This document shows, in pieces, positions 33,801 to 42,396 of a DNA stretch of 64,000 nucleotides. How positions within the stretch are numbered: position 1 is the first letter of the stretch; every line of letters starts with the position of its first letter. The notes beneath the pieces were generated by a model. It was given only the letters and a program-made list of their open reading frames with translations. It had not been told where the DNA came from and ran no database searches. Position numbers and translations under genes: made by a program. Source of the DNA: Thermoplasmata archaeon (GTDB lineage: Archaea; Thermoplasmatota; Thermoplasmata; Lutacidiplasmatales; UBA184); the NCBI GenBank assembly GCA_028864975.1, contig JAGWLG010000004.1:1-64000 (forward strand), given 5' to 3'.

Positions 33801-34126
33801 ATGCCTCCCGGGCCGGTCAGGGCCCAGCTCTCGCCCCGGCCCCCGGCGGCGCGCTCGAGGGCCGCGCGGAGGTCGCGGGTCTCGCGTTCCCGCCCGACGA
33901 GCGGCGGCTGGAGCGCTCGGCCCGATGCTGGAGGGGAGTCCCGCGATATCTCCACGGGCCGCGTCAGAGCTTTCTGCCGTAAGAGCGTGCCCGTTACCGG
34001 ACCGTTCCAAAGCGAAGAGTGGTTGGGGTTCGGGCGACTGATGTGGGGCAACTCGTCTAAGAGCTGAACCCACCTGCCCGACAGCAGCTCCACCGGTAAT
34101 GGGGGATGCGACAAACCACCTCGCAT
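30857..34126 (-). CDS. AAA/TPR signalling ATPase with DUF835 inserted in the ATPase domain
   Basis: This large MalT/AAA_16-like protein has up to 1089 residues. Walker A GPGGMGKTRLL lies at about 105-115. Residues about 172-315 then match DUF835: MRIVEEGRPRRFW, LLLVTREKPSSL, LLWMTRL, VVAVEGLEYLVSQNAFPPVLRLLQFLHDV and LNPSALEPREVSLLE. The ATPase resumes with Walker B LLILDDLQWAD at about 358-368, TEGNPYFLREIL and a winged-helix part. From about residue 620 on it is TPR-like helical repeats. No DNA-binding domain is seen at the end. The true start may be nearer GTG 33955. It is coupled to the glycosylase gene downstream. A regulatory or signal-integrating STAND-type role is inferred. Confidence 0.85.
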   Translation of the reverse strand: MRGGLSHPPLPVELLSGRWVQLLDELPHISRPNPNHSSLWNGPVTGTLLRQKALTRPVEISRDSPPASGRALQPPLVGRERETRDLRAALERAAGGRGESWALTGPGGMGKTRLLRWLEEEARGRGFEVRAGGCLKESLAPFFPFEQVFRRGSVPPNVPRGEDAPTDPALPTMRIVEEGRPRRFWNQVEEAARGSSLLLVTREKPSSLRETRPALKDGATLLWMTRLEGSDHVAPGAIDALGERLEAHLRGGPGRVVAVEGLEYLVSQNAFPPVLRLLQFLHDVASETDGHLLTTLNPSALEPREVSLLESDAEVEREDPKAAADKGASPSSGPETPAATLMRYLSMLEEAAGRAPQLLILDDLQWADPQSVSAFQFLARNQSGLPVLLVVAFREEESPERAVAFTGLEEARDALSREGLLQVLGLKGLGAEDVLRLAALAVDAPSVEVAERSAVDRLVHRTEGNPYFLREILAQLIEEGRLRRTSRGAVLDLPPSDAAESLPASVRRLVARRLEALPPEERRVLECAAVSGSEFELSPVSEVLGTPAREVLDRLENLYRRRRLIEPEGERWVCAHPLVGEVTLAEMAPASRREVAGKLAEWWSMHRPERTEELARLYHDAGDGRRARPWIVKALQVATARSAVEVGGTYLAWLREMRRSEGTGAGAEGKREEAILEEGRLAFALDGLGNNQVLHDALLKLLSEEPSPAAKAELMADLAWATRDLSVQESERRAHEVLELAEARPGSVSRAQEALACVTLGLTASGRNAWREGIPVLTKAIELTEGEGPSPVRAAAFIQKAYCMIVTGQIEEARGLLDRGIEIAQACGATVRLSSALNTRAALHMREGDAKSAFHDFHEAHLYAQRAGTVLPSCFTLSSAAWVLTYSGDLKHAEELAKESLALALKFGVERGLTAAKMVLGRVYLNLGRFVEAKELAREAVEIALRIGREEHLAEGRILMAEAEGALSEDPHALTEVLDSLEKNAPALRDEEVEDQAELRLWMTRLALRVPDAPRARRYLNEAKGFLTGRPQARYLEGRGMALEAELLEREGHAEEAPRLREESERLMREAEASSPAGPDRGAPTVGPP

Positions 34127-34224
34127 AGGGCCACCGGGCTCTCGACGTTGTGGAACGGTGACGAACGCAGAGAGAGCTCGTCCCCGGCCGCGCGGTTCAA
34201 ATCCTTCTCCCTCATGACTACCGC

Positions 34225-34542
34225 GTGGCGTGTCTCGCCTGTGGCTCCCAGAGCGCCGGCTACCGGAGTAGCTGCGGAGCCTTTCTATGCCAGAAGTGCG
34301 CTTCGCGCCCCTGCCCCTCCTGTGGAGAGAAGTACGATACCCTGATGCTCAACTACCTGCCGGCCCAGCCGGAGACCGCCCTTCCCGTCCCGACCGGTTC
34401 GCGCTTCGCCCCCCCTCCTCCTCCGCAACCCCAGGTCATCTACCGTGAGACCATCGTCGTCAAGATCCCGTGCAAGCACTGCGGCTATCTGAACCTCAAC
34501 ACTGACCCGCGGTGCTCGAGCTGCGGGGCACCATCAAAGTAG
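34225..34542 (+). CDS. Small protein with two zinc ribbons
   Basis: From GTG 34225 this 105-residue protein has an N-terminal cysteine-rich unit (MACLACGSQ, CGAFLCQKCASRPCPSCGEKY) and a C-terminal ribbon (IPCKHCGYLNLNTDPRCSSCGAPSK). They are separated by a Pro-rich linker with YLPAQPETALPVPTG and PPPPPQPQ. The arrangement suggests an adaptor with two zinc-binding ends. It is divergent from the AAA/TPR ATPase. Function is unknown. Confidence 0.65.
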   Translation: MACLACGSQSAGYRSSCGAFLCQKCASRPCPSCGEKYDTLMLNYLPAQPETALPVPTGSRFAPPPPPQPQVIYRETIVVKIPCKHCGYLNLNTDPRCSSCGAPSK

Positions 34543-34882
34543 TAGGACGCTTGCACCCCGTCGAGGTCTCCGACCTTTCACCTCTGCCAGTGGACCGCCC
34601 AAGATGCGGAGGGACCGAAGCACACCACGACGGGCCTGACGCGGAAGTCCACCGGAGGCCAGGACCGAGGAACGGGAGCTTCGTCGCGCTGGCCATGGGG
34701 AACCAGGCGGAGCACTCGCTCCCGACATTCTCGGCGAGCTCGGGTCCTCGAGGAGAAGTTGAGAGGCCGTGGTTCATTGCCCCCAAACGAGAGGTCATTC
34801 GTGTCGGGGGGCAAGACGCATTCCTCCCTCCTCAGCGCCCCTCGAAGCGAAGATTGAAGTCAAGCCGTACGGTGTCGACCCT
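34543..34882. other. Gap without recognised gene
   Basis: No supported coding region or RNA gene is seen. Overlapping track ORFs here lack family features. The right end presumably holds the promoter of the PKD surface protein, but I see no strong TATA box. Confidence 0.4.
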
Positions 34883-37342
34883 GTGGCGGTTCCACGGCAA
34901 GCGGTTCTCGGTCGTATACTCTCTCTGACCTTGGTACCCCTGCTCGTCCTCGGACTAGGGCTGGCGGCGGTCACCGCGACCAGCGGGCCACCCAAGAGTG
35001 GCTGCGTACTCCCCTCGCATTGCTCGTCGGAGCCATCCCGTGCCGGTGGCCGTCCTACGGGTTCGGCGCGAGCGCTTGCGCCTTCGGCCCCAGGACTGTC
35101 CATCCCGTCGGTGCAGGGGCCACCGCACGGTCGTGGCTCGACGGGCGACCCCCCAGGTCGCGCGAACGAAGCGGGGCCCTCAAGCGACCACGGGGTCGTC
35201 CTACCAGGCCCCGAGGTCGTCACCCTTACAGGTCCTCAACAGGTCTCCACCTGGGGCGCCACCGATACCTACGTCGCGGTGCTGTCGGGGCCTCTGGTGC
35301 CTTCGAACTATACGTGGGACATCGACGAGCAGGCCGCCGGCGGCGTTGTCGAGCACACCACGGTGCCTACCGTCGATGTCACTTGGACCGCGGCGATGTG
35401 CTACAGCGGCGTCGTCAACACCATCTTCGCCGTGAGCGTCACCGTCTCGTTCCAATCGACCCCTCTGATCCCCAACCCTCGAGGGGGTTACGACTCTATG
35501 ACCGCAGAGCTCGTTGTCTACCCACCCACGTCCCCCCCAACGGGTTGCTACTCCTCTCCCCCTCCCTATCTCCTGTACAGCCTGTCAAGTTGGGGGGATC
35601 GGCCGCAGGTCTTCCTCCACCCGACCTCGTACGCTAACACGACGAGTCATGTATGGCTCAACACGACCGCGGGAGCCACGGGGGCCTCCGTGACCGTCTG
35701 CGATCTTCCCGTGACCACATGCAGCCCCTCGTACACAAACATGACGGGCAACTTCGACTTCCTCGCGCAGTTCTACCCTAGTTCCGGGTGCTGTGGCTTT
35801 GGCCCGGGATGGACCGGCATCACGGTCGTCATGGACTACGTTCCCTTCCAGTCGGTGGGGAAGTTCATGGTGCAGTTCTTCAATCTTGCCGACGGTCTCC
35901 AGGCCTCAGCCACCGCCTCTCCACTGCAGGGGGTCCTTCCTCTCCCCGTATCGTTCGGGTCCAGCGCTCGGGGCGGTCTCCCGCCCTACACGTTCAACTG
36001 GACCTTTGGTGACGGGACGTCCGTCTACTTCACGCAGAATCCTAACCACACGTTCACCTCGACAGGTACCTTCCATGCGTGGCTCAACGTGACCGATTCG
36101 CTGGGTTTCTCCGTGAGCGTTGCGCTTCCCGCGATCGCGGTGGTCAGTCCCCTGAGCGCGGTCATCGTCCCTAGCTCCGTCGCCGGCCCCCCGCCCTTCA
36201 CAGTGAGCTTGGCAGCTTCCCTATCCGGAGGTCTGCCCCCCTTCCAGTACTCATGGGACCTGGGCAACGGTGCGACGGCGAGCGGGCCCTCGACGGCGGC
36301 CACCTACGTCCAACCGGGCGCCTACCTGGTCTCGCTCACGGTCTCCGATGCCCTCAGCGAGCTTGCCACGACCTACGCGATCCTGCGGGCCGACGGGGCA
36401 CCGACGTTCCCGGTGACATTCCAGGAGTCTGGACTTCCCTCGGGCGTCCAGTGGGGCGTGGCCGTAGATGGGGACCTGCCCCTGAGCACGGGCCCTTCGC
36501 TCACCGTGGACCTCCCCAATGCGACCTATGTCTACGGAGCCGTGGCAGCCGCGCGCTATCTCGCCCAGCCCGCCACGGGCATCTTCACCGTTCAGGGCAG
36601 CCCGGTCTCGGTTCACGTCTCCTTCGTGGCCTCTCCTGCGCCCTCGTTCCTCCTCGATTTTCTGTCGTCGGACCTACCACGAGGAGTCAACTGGACGGTG
36701 CACTTGGCCCACGGTGGTGTGCCCCTCGCGTCGGGAGGATGCGCCTGCGCGTCCGTCCCCTTCGTGGTCCCGAACGGAGCCTACGGTTTCACGGTTGGGG
36801 GCGCGTCGGGCTTCAAGTCCAACCGGACCGTGGGGAACGCTACGATTCAGGGAGCTGCCGACTTTGTCCTGATCGGCTGGGACCGTCTCTATCCCGTCGC
36901 ATTCAACGAAACGGGACTTCCGGCCTCCACGAATTGGTCGGTCCAGCTGGGTGGGGACAGGTGGAGCACGACCACGAACAGCGTGACCTTTGAGGCCGTC
37001 AATGGGACGTACAACTTCACGGTCCTCGGACCCCAGGGGTACCGAGCCTCTCCAGGTTCGGGCAGTCTGTCCGTACATGGGCCCGCCTTGGTTTCGATCA
37101 CTTTCTCCTCGTCGTCCTCAACCTGGGCCGGCTTAGCGGGCTTCTTCGCCCGCAATCCGTGGCTGGTGGTGGGCGCGGGCGCAAGTACGATCGCAGTCGC
37201 GCTGGGGATATGGCGATGGAAGAAGCCCCCATCCCGCCGGAGGACCGCGGCCACGAAGGGCGAGCCGTCGTCGGAGCCCTCGGGAGGATCTGGTCCATCC
37301 GATCCTAACTCTAGCACCCACGGCGGCACCAGCGTGAGCTGA
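34883..37342 (+). CDS. Secreted PKD-domain surface protein with C-terminal anchor
   Basis: The track ORF starts at 34769; GTG 34883 is better placed because a signal-type helix (LGRILSLTLVPLLVLGLGLAAVTA) follows at once. The exported part has a Thr/Val-rich beta region. Two PKD domains follow (LPPYTFNWTFGDGTSV and LPPFQYSWDLGNGAT), then three divergent repeats introduced by FQESGLPSGVQWGV, FLSSDLPRGVNWTV and FNETGLPASTNWSV. A single C-terminal helix (WLVVGAGASTIAVALGIW) with a basic-Ser/Pro tail anchors it. NxT/S sites are frequent. It is probably a cell-surface adhesion or envelope protein. Confidence 0.8.
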   Translation: MAVPRQAVLGRILSLTLVPLLVLGLGLAAVTATSGPPKSGCVLPSHCSSEPSRAGGRPTGSARALAPSAPGLSIPSVQGPPHGRGSTGDPPGRANEAGPSSDHGVVLPGPEVVTLTGPQQVSTWGATDTYVAVLSGPLVPSNYTWDIDEQAAGGVVEHTTVPTVDVTWTAAMCYSGVVNTIFAVSVTVSFQSTPLIPNPRGGYDSMTAELVVYPPTSPPTGCYSSPPPYLLYSLSSWGDRPQVFLHPTSYANTTSHVWLNTTAGATGASVTVCDLPVTTCSPSYTNMTGNFDFLAQFYPSSGCCGFGPGWTGITVVMDYVPFQSVGKFMVQFFNLADGLQASATASPLQGVLPLPVSFGSSARGGLPPYTFNWTFGDGTSVYFTQNPNHTFTSTGTFHAWLNVTDSLGFSVSVALPAIAVVSPLSAVIVPSSVAGPPPFTVSLAASLSGGLPPFQYSWDLGNGATASGPSTAATYVQPGAYLVSLTVSDALSELATTYAILRADGAPTFPVTFQESGLPSGVQWGVAVDGDLPLSTGPSLTVDLPNATYVYGAVAAARYLAQPATGIFTVQGSPVSVHVSFVASPAPSFLLDFLSSDLPRGVNWTVHLAHGGVPLASGGCACASVPFVVPNGAYGFTVGGASGFKSNRTVGNATIQGAADFVLIGWDRLYPVAFNETGLPASTNWSVQLGGDRWSTTTNSVTFEAVNGTYNFTVLGPQGYRASPGSGSLSVHGPALVSITFSSSSSTWAGLAGFFARNPWLVVGAGASTIAVALGIWRWKKPPSRRRTAATKGEPSSEPSGGSGPSDPNSSTHGGTSVS

Positions 37343-37752
37343 CTTCGCCGTCGTTACGAGCGACCTCGCAGACGGTAACGAAAGCAGACGGAGGACTGCA
37401 GCTCAAGTGCAGAAGGGCCCGCTGAGACCTCTACTTACGACTGCGAGTCATCTCGAGCCATCACGTGAACTCATGGACCCCTCGACGACCAGGTCGGCGT
37501 TCCATCACCCTACGGGGAGCTCCCGTCGGCGAGTAGCCCGATGTAGATCCCGGCGGGGTGCCTGCCCTTATCGACGAAGCGCGGGTCGGAGCCCAGGATG
37601 GCACTGGGTAGTCGTGGTCGAAAAGCCGTGAGGGGTGCTCATGGAGTCCCGGCGACCCATCCGCTCCCAGTTTCGGGCGCGCTCTCTCAGGCCGCTCAGC
37701 GTACAGTTTTATAGGGAACCTATGTGGCCCGACCCCCCCAAAGGACCCCTCG
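37343..37752. other. Gap with uS12 promoter
   Basis: About 410 bases contain no supported gene. TTTTATAG at 37707-37714 is a clear TATA box about 40 bases before the uS12 ATG, so a transcript would carry a leader of roughly 15 bases. I looked for a tRNA and saw none. Confidence 0.6.
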
Positions 37753-38193
37753 ATGTCACCCCCGCCACCCTCCGGCACCTTCACGGCCGGCAAGCTCCGG
37801 CACCTTCGGCAGCGACGGCGCTGGTCCGACCGGTACTACAAGCGTCGGGAGCTCCATCTCAAGGAGCGGTCGGACCCTCTGGAGGGCGCTCCCCAGGGCC
37901 GAGGGATCGTGATCGAGAAGGTCGGGGTCGAGGCGAAGCAGCCCAACTCGGCCATCCGCAAGTGCGTCAAGGTCCAGCTCATCAAGAACGGCCGTCAGGT
38001 GACAGCCTTCGCGGTGGGGGACGGCGCGATCAACTTCATCGACGAACACGACGAGGTCCTCGTCGAGGGCATCGGAGGGCGCATGGGAAGGTCCTACGGC
38101 GATATCCCCGGGGTCCGCTACAAGGTCATCAAGGTCAACAACGTCTCGTTGGACGAGCTCGTTCGGGGCCGTAAGGAGAAGCCGCAGCGATGA
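37753..38193 (+). CDS. rps12: 30S ribosomal protein uS12
   Basis: This 146-residue decoding-centre protein contains [60 protein letters not shown] and [25 protein letters not shown], all typical of archaeal uS12. It begins the universal uS12-uS7-EF-2 cluster. Its stop overlaps the uS7 start (ATGA). Confidence 0.97.
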   Translation: MSPPPPSGTFTAGKLRHLRQRRRWSDRYYKRRELHLKERSDPLEGAPQGRGIVIEKVGVEAKQPNSAIRKCVKVQLIKNGRQVTAFAVGDGAINFIDEHDEVLVEGIGGRMGRSYGDIPGVRYKVIKVNNVSLDELVRGRKEKPQR

Positions 38194-38933
38194 GCCCGAA
38201 AGAGGAGAAGACCGTGGCCGCCGCCCCCGCCGCGGCGGTGGCCGCCGTCCTGCCCCCTGCCGCGCCCTCCACCTCCGCGGGGGCCCCGGCCGCTTCGGTC
38301 TCGGTGGTCGGCGACGAGGAGGGTACCCTCCCCACGAGCGCGCCGGCCCCTCCGCCCCGACCCCGGCTCCCGTTCCCGCCGCTCTTCGGACGGTTCAGCT
38401 TCGAGGGCGTCGAGGTGCACGACCCCGGGCTCAAGAACTACCTCTTCCTGGACCCGGTCTACCTCCCGCACTCAGAAGGTCGGCTCGCCAACCACCCCTT
38501 CTCGAAGACCCGGATGCATGTGGTCGAGCGCCTGGCGAACGACCTGATGAAGACCGGGAAGTTCACGGGGAAGAAGGCGAAGGCCCTGAAGACCGTACGG
38601 GACGCCCTGACGGTCCTGGCGAAGCAGCCCGGGGCGAACCCGCTCCAGCTCCTGGTCGATGCGATCGAGAACTCGGCCCCACGGGAGGAGGTCACCCGTC
38701 TCCAGTTCGGAGGCATCTCCGTGCCGCGGGCCGTCGATTCTGCTCCTGCCCGCCGCTTGAACGTCGCGCTGCGCAACCTCGCCCAAGGGGCGATCCAGGC
38801 CACCAAGGGCCCCGGGGTCGCGATCTCGGACGCCCTCGCGAAGGAGATCCTCCTCGCCTCCAAGGGGGACGCGGGGTCCTTCGCCGTGGCGCGCAAGGAA
38901 GAGGTCGAGCGCGTCGCGCAGTCGGCCCGCTGA
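38190..38933 (+). CDS. rps7: 30S ribosomal protein uS7 with long Ala/Pro-rich N-terminus
   Basis: The uS7 core starts near residue 66 ([12 protein letters not shown]) and includes [74 protein letters not shown] and the C-terminal [13 protein letters not shown]-type end. It binds 16S rRNA at the head and contacts the E site. The first 65 residues are an Ala/Pro/Ser-rich low-complexity extension beyond the usual family length. The ATG overlap with uS12 fixes the start. Confidence 0.96.
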   Translation: MSPKEEKTVAAAPAAAVAAVLPPAAPSTSAGAPAASVSVVGDEEGTLPTSAPAPPPRPRLPFPPLFGRFSFEGVEVHDPGLKNYLFLDPVYLPHSEGRLANHPFSKTRMHVVERLANDLMKTGKFTGKKAKALKTVRDALTVLAKQPGANPLQLLVDAIENSAPREEVTRLQFGGISVPRAVDSAPARRLNVALRNLAQGAIQATKGPGVAISDALAKEILLASKGDAGSFAVARKEEVERVAQSAR

Positions 38934-38982
38934 GCACACCTCGGGCGCCCGGTCGGACAGAGAGAGCAGGTAGGAAGGCACC

Positions 38983-41187
38983 ATGGGACACATCCGCGCG
39001 GAGCTTGCGAAGGCCATTCCCGAGATGATGCACGTCCGGGAGAACATCCGGAACATCGGGATCGTGGCGCACATCCACCACGGGAAGACCACCCTCTCGG
39101 ACAACCTGCTCGCCGCGGCGGGAATGATCAGCGAGGAGCTCGCGGGGAAGCAGCTCTACCTCAACTTCGACGAGCAGGAACAGGCGAGATTGCTCACCAT
39201 CAACAACGCGGACGTGACCATCGTCCACGCCTACGAGGGGAAGAGCTACCTCATCAACCTCATCGACACGCCCGGGCACGTCGACTTCGGCGGGGACGTG
39301 ACGCGCGCCATGAGGGCGGTGGACGGCGCCGTGGTGCTGGTCTGCGCCGTCGAGGGCGTCATGGCCCAGACCGAGACCGTGCTGCGGCAGGCGCTGCGCG
39401 AGAAGGTGAAGCCCGTCCTCTTCATCAACAAGGTCGACCGAGCGATCCGGGAGCTCAAGCTGACCCCGGAGGCGATGCAGAAGCGCTTCGTCAACATCAT
39501 CACGGAGGTCAACGAGCTCATCCGAAAGATGGCCCCCGAGGAGTTCATCGAGAAGTGGAGCGTCAAGGTCGAGAACGGCACCGTCGCCTTCGGTAGCGGG
39601 CACGACAACTGGGCGATCAGCTTCCCCTACATGCGGCGCACAGGGATCAAGTTCGCCGATATCGTGCGGCTGGTCAACGAGGGGAAGGGCAAGGAGCTCG
39701 CCCAGAAGGCCCTCATCAACGACGTCGTCTTCGACATGGTGGTCAAGCACCTCCCGAGCCCGCTGGAGGCGCAGCGTTACCGCATCCCCCACATCTGGAA
39801 GGGACCGCTCGACAGCCGTGTCGGGAAGGCCGAGGTCACCTGCGACCCGGACGGCCCGCTCGCCTTCATGATCACCGACATCACCATGGACCCGAACGCG
39901 GGGGAGATCGCGACCGGGCGGGTCTTCTCCGGCCGCGTCGCCAAGGGGACCGAGGTCTCCATCGTCGGGACCAAGTCCAAGAACCGCATCCAGCACGTCT
40001 CCCTGTTCATGGGCCCCGAGCGGCTCATGGTCGAGGAAGTGACGGCGGGGAACATCGCGGCCGTCATCGGGCTCACCGACGCGTTCGTCGGCTCGACGAT
40101 CTCGACCGACCCCGAGATGGTGGAGTTCGAGGAGATCCGCCACGTGAGCGAGCCGGTGGTCACGGTGGCCATCGAGCCCAAGCACATGGGCGACCTTCCG
40201 AAGCTGATCGAGGTCATGCGCAAGGTGGCGAAGGAGGACGCTTCGCTGAGGGTCGAGATCAACAACGAGACCGGCGAGCACCTGCTCTCGGGGATGGGCG
40301 AGCTCCACCTCGAGATCACGCAGTACCGGATTGTCAACGACTACCACGTCGAGATCACGGCCTCGCCTCCGATCGTCGTCTACCGCGAGACCGTGGGCGG
40401 CAAGAGCCCCCAGGCCTTCGAGGGGAAGTCTCCGAACAAGCACAACCGGTTCTACATCGAGACCGAGCCGCTCCCCGCGGCCGTGGTCAAGGCCATCCAG
40501 GAGGGCGAGATCCACCAGGGGAAGTCCTTCAAGGACATCAAGACGGTCGTCCAGAAGCTGGTCGACCTCGGCATCGACCGCGACGAGGCGAAGGGGATCA
40601 CCGCCGTGGAGGACACCAACATCCTCTTCGACGCGACCAAGGGGATCCAGTACCTCCACGAGACCATGGACCTGGTCATCGACGCCTTCAAGGAGGCGAT
40701 GGGACGGGGACCGCTCGCGGCCGAGAAGTCCCGGGGCCTCCTGGTCCGCTTGGTGGATGCAAAGCTCCACGAGGACTCGATCCACCGGGGTCCGGGCCAG
40801 ACCATCCCTGCCGTCCGCTCCTCGATCTACGGGTCGATGTGCACGGCCGGACGCGTGCTCATGGAGCCGCTCTCGAAGGTCACCGTGAACGTGCCCCAGG
40901 AGGTGCTCGCCGGCGCCACGCGCGAGATGCAGCGCCGACGGGGAGAGATCCTGGACATGACCCAGGTGGGGGACCTGAACACGATCGTCGCCAAGGTCCC
41001 CGTCGCAGAGCTCTTCGGGTTCGCGAGCGACCTGCGCAGCGCGACCGCGGGCAAGGTCCTCTGGAGCACGGAGACCATGGGGTACGACCGGCTCCCCCGC
41101 GAGCTTCAGGACAAGATCGTCGGTGAGGTCCGCACGCGACGCGGGCTCAAGCCCGAGCCGTACGACGCCTCGTACTACGCCGGGTGA
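38983..41187 (+). CDS. fusA: Translation elongation factor EF-2
   Basis: This 734-residue GTPase drives ribosomal translocation. The domains are in normal order. G3 DTPGHVDFGGDV and G4 NKVD are standard, and LHEDSIHRGPGQTIPAVR holds the histidine modified to diphthamide. Two otherwise near-invariant spots differ: the P-loop reads AHIHHGKTT with His32 where AHIDHGKTT is usual, and switch I reads ARLLTINNA where RGITI is usual (Thr72 itself is kept). The rest looks functional. It follows uS7 by 50 bases with a leader containing GAGAGCAGGTAGGAAGG. Confidence 0.97.
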   Translation: MGHIRAELAKAIPEMMHVRENIRNIGIVAHIHHGKTTLSDNLLAAAGMISEELAGKQLYLNFDEQEQARLLTINNADVTIVHAYEGKSYLINLIDTPGHVDFGGDVTRAMRAVDGAVVLVCAVEGVMAQTETVLRQALREKVKPVLFINKVDRAIRELKLTPEAMQKRFVNIITEVNELIRKMAPEEFIEKWSVKVENGTVAFGSGHDNWAISFPYMRRTGIKFADIVRLVNEGKGKELAQKALINDVVFDMVVKHLPSPLEAQRYRIPHIWKGPLDSRVGKAEVTCDPDGPLAFMITDITMDPNAGEIATGRVFSGRVAKGTEVSIVGTKSKNRIQHVSLFMGPERLMVEEVTAGNIAAVIGLTDAFVGSTISTDPEMVEFEEIRHVSEPVVTVAIEPKHMGDLPKLIEVMRKVAKEDASLRVEINNETGEHLLSGMGELHLEITQYRIVNDYHVEITASPPIVVYRETVGGKSPQAFEGKSPNKHNRFYIETEPLPAAVVKAIQEGEIHQGKSFKDIKTVVQKLVDLGIDRDEAKGITAVEDTNILFDATKGIQYLHETMDLVIDAFKEAMGRGPLAAEKSRGLLVRLVDAKLHEDSIHRGPGQTIPAVRSSIYGSMCTAGRVLMEPLSKVTVNVPQEVLAGATREMQRRRGEILDMTQVGDLNTIVAKVPVAELFGFASDLRSATAGKVLWSTETMGYDRLPRELQDKIVGEVRTRRGLKPEPYDASYYAG

Positions 41188-41290
41188 GGTCCTCCCCGCG
41201 CTTGAATCGGGGGCTTCCTCCGGCCGTAGGGTTCTCGCCCCCACGGCCGGGGGCGGCTCGTGCTCCCTCGGACCGGCTGGTCGCTCCAAG
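41188..41290. mobile_element. Possible IS605/TnpB element remnant (end hairpins only)
   Basis: Directly after the EF-2 stop, TCCTCCCCGCGCTTGAATCGGGG can fold as a hairpin. CCGGCCGT and ACGGCCGG then pair around GTAGGGTTCTCGCCCCC. Such back-to-back hairpins with a central TTGAA are typical of the ends of IS200/IS605 elements. No tnpB or tnpA frame is left. This may be a decayed or non-autonomous copy, or simply a terminator for the ribosomal operon. Confidence 0.4.
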
Positions 41291-41376
41291 GCGGTCGCGC
41301 GACTCTGGCGAGAAGAGGCGGGGGTCGGCCGTAGGACGCTGGGCTGTCTCCTTGGAGGCTCCGCCGAACGGCATGC

Positions 41377-41799
41377 TCAGGCGGCGCCGGAACTCGGGGG
41401 CATGTGCGTCCGCTCGGTGACCCAGTCGAACACCCTTTCCGCCCGGAGCACCATCTCTCTTGCGGTCCTCTCCTCCACCAAGGCGGGCCCGTACTGCACG
41501 GCGGTCTTCCGTTCCAAGACGTACTCGGCCTGTCTCCGAATGGCATCCAGCCCTGGTTCCGCCAGCCCTCGAAGGAGACGCAGCACGTCCAGGTGGTTCT
41601 GGCTGGTCGACTTCACCCCCAGCGACCAGCAGGTGAAGGCGTCCAGGGCGGAGATGACCGTTTGCACCGCCTCGATCGCCGCGCTGTTGAACATCCGGGC
41701 TTCGACGCAGGACTTCATGGTCCTCGAGGCCTCCTCCGCCCGCCGGAAGAAGACCACGAACTTCTCCCGAGGCAGGGGAGCGACCGAGGTCTCTTTCAC
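41377..41799 (-). CDS. HEPN-domain protein (pair 1)
   Basis: From GTG 41799 this is a 140-residue all-helical HEPN protein: FFRRAEEASRTMKSCVEARMFNSAAIEAVQTVISALDAF is the usual helix pair that binds small molecules or RNA. HEPN proteins beside MNT nucleotidyltransferases form toxin-antitoxin modules in which the HEPN partner is an RNase and the MNT partner inactivates it by nucleotidylation. The GTG overlaps the MNT stop (GTGA). The RNase Rx4-6H motif is not obvious here. The track's 269-residue ORF over-extends into the MNT gene. Confidence 0.75.
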   Translation of the reverse strand: MKETSVAPLPREKFVVFFRRAEEASRTMKSCVEARMFNSAAIEAVQTVISALDAFTCWSLGVKSTSQNHLDVLRLLRGLAEPGLDAIRRQAEYVLERKTAVQYGPALVEERTAREMVLRAERVFDWVTERTHMPPSSGAA

Positions 41800-42395
41800 C
41801 GTTCCCTCGCTTCGAGCGCCACGATGCCCTCGCTCCGGACCCGGTCTAGGAAGGAAGGGCTCTTGGTGGACCGAACCTCCTCGGCGCTGTAGACCAGGGG
41901 AGAGAGGGTCGTGCCGTACCGGACCGCGACCCTGTCGAACAGGACATGAAGGGCCTCGCGCACCGCTCCCTTGTCCCACTCGGTGGGAACCTCGACGAAC
42001 AGGTCCAGGTCGCTGTTGGACCGTTCCTTTCCCCTGGCGACGGAGCCGAAGATCGTGGCCCGCCGCGCCGGCGTTCCTTCGAGGGCTTTGGCGATATCGG
42101 ACCGGATGGCGTCCATCAGCCCTCGCTCCACGCCCAACATCTCCTTCAACGCACGGTACAGGACATGCTGCCGCTCGACCCTCCAAAGATGCACGGGGCC
42201 CACGACCCTTCTGCGGGCCATCCCCTGCCGCTCTAGCTCCAAGAGGACCGCTCGGGCCTGGGAGGGCGAGAGCCTCGCAACACGCGCCGCCTCTCGCCCC
42301 GTGAATTCGCGGTCCTCGAGAAGGACCAAGGCCCGGAAGGTACGGAGCGTAGCCACGCCGTTCAGGATGTCGTCGAGCGGGGTGTGCAAGTTCAT
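41796..42395 (-). CDS. MNT nucleotidyltransferase with N-terminal winged helix (pair 1)
   Basis: From ATG 42395 (199 residues) the first 75 residues form a winged helix (LVLLEDREFTGREAARVARLSPSQARAVLLELERQGMARRR). The rest is a minimal nucleotidyltransferase with ATIFGSVARGKERSNSDLDLFVEV, the GS-x-D-x-D signature. The winged helix could bind the perfect palindrome just in front of the gene. A TATA box at 42421-42428 gives a leaderless transcript. The gene is coupled to the HEPN partner. Together they look like an antitoxin plus toxin with autoregulation. Confidence 0.85.
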   Translation of the reverse strand: MNLHTPLDDILNGVATLRTFRALVLLEDREFTGREAARVARLSPSQARAVLLELERQGMARRRVVGPVHLWRVERQHVLYRALKEMLGVERGLMDAIRSDIAKALEGTPARRATIFGSVARGKERSNSDLDLFVEVPTEWDKGAVREALHVLFDRVAVRYGTTLSPLVYSAEEVRSTKSPSFLDRVRSEGIVALEARER

Positions 42396-42396
42396 C

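Noticed and set aside
34190-34205. GGTTCAAATCC resembling a tRNA T loop
   Set aside because: The flanking bases do not pair into a T stem and no anticodon arm or acceptor stem is present.
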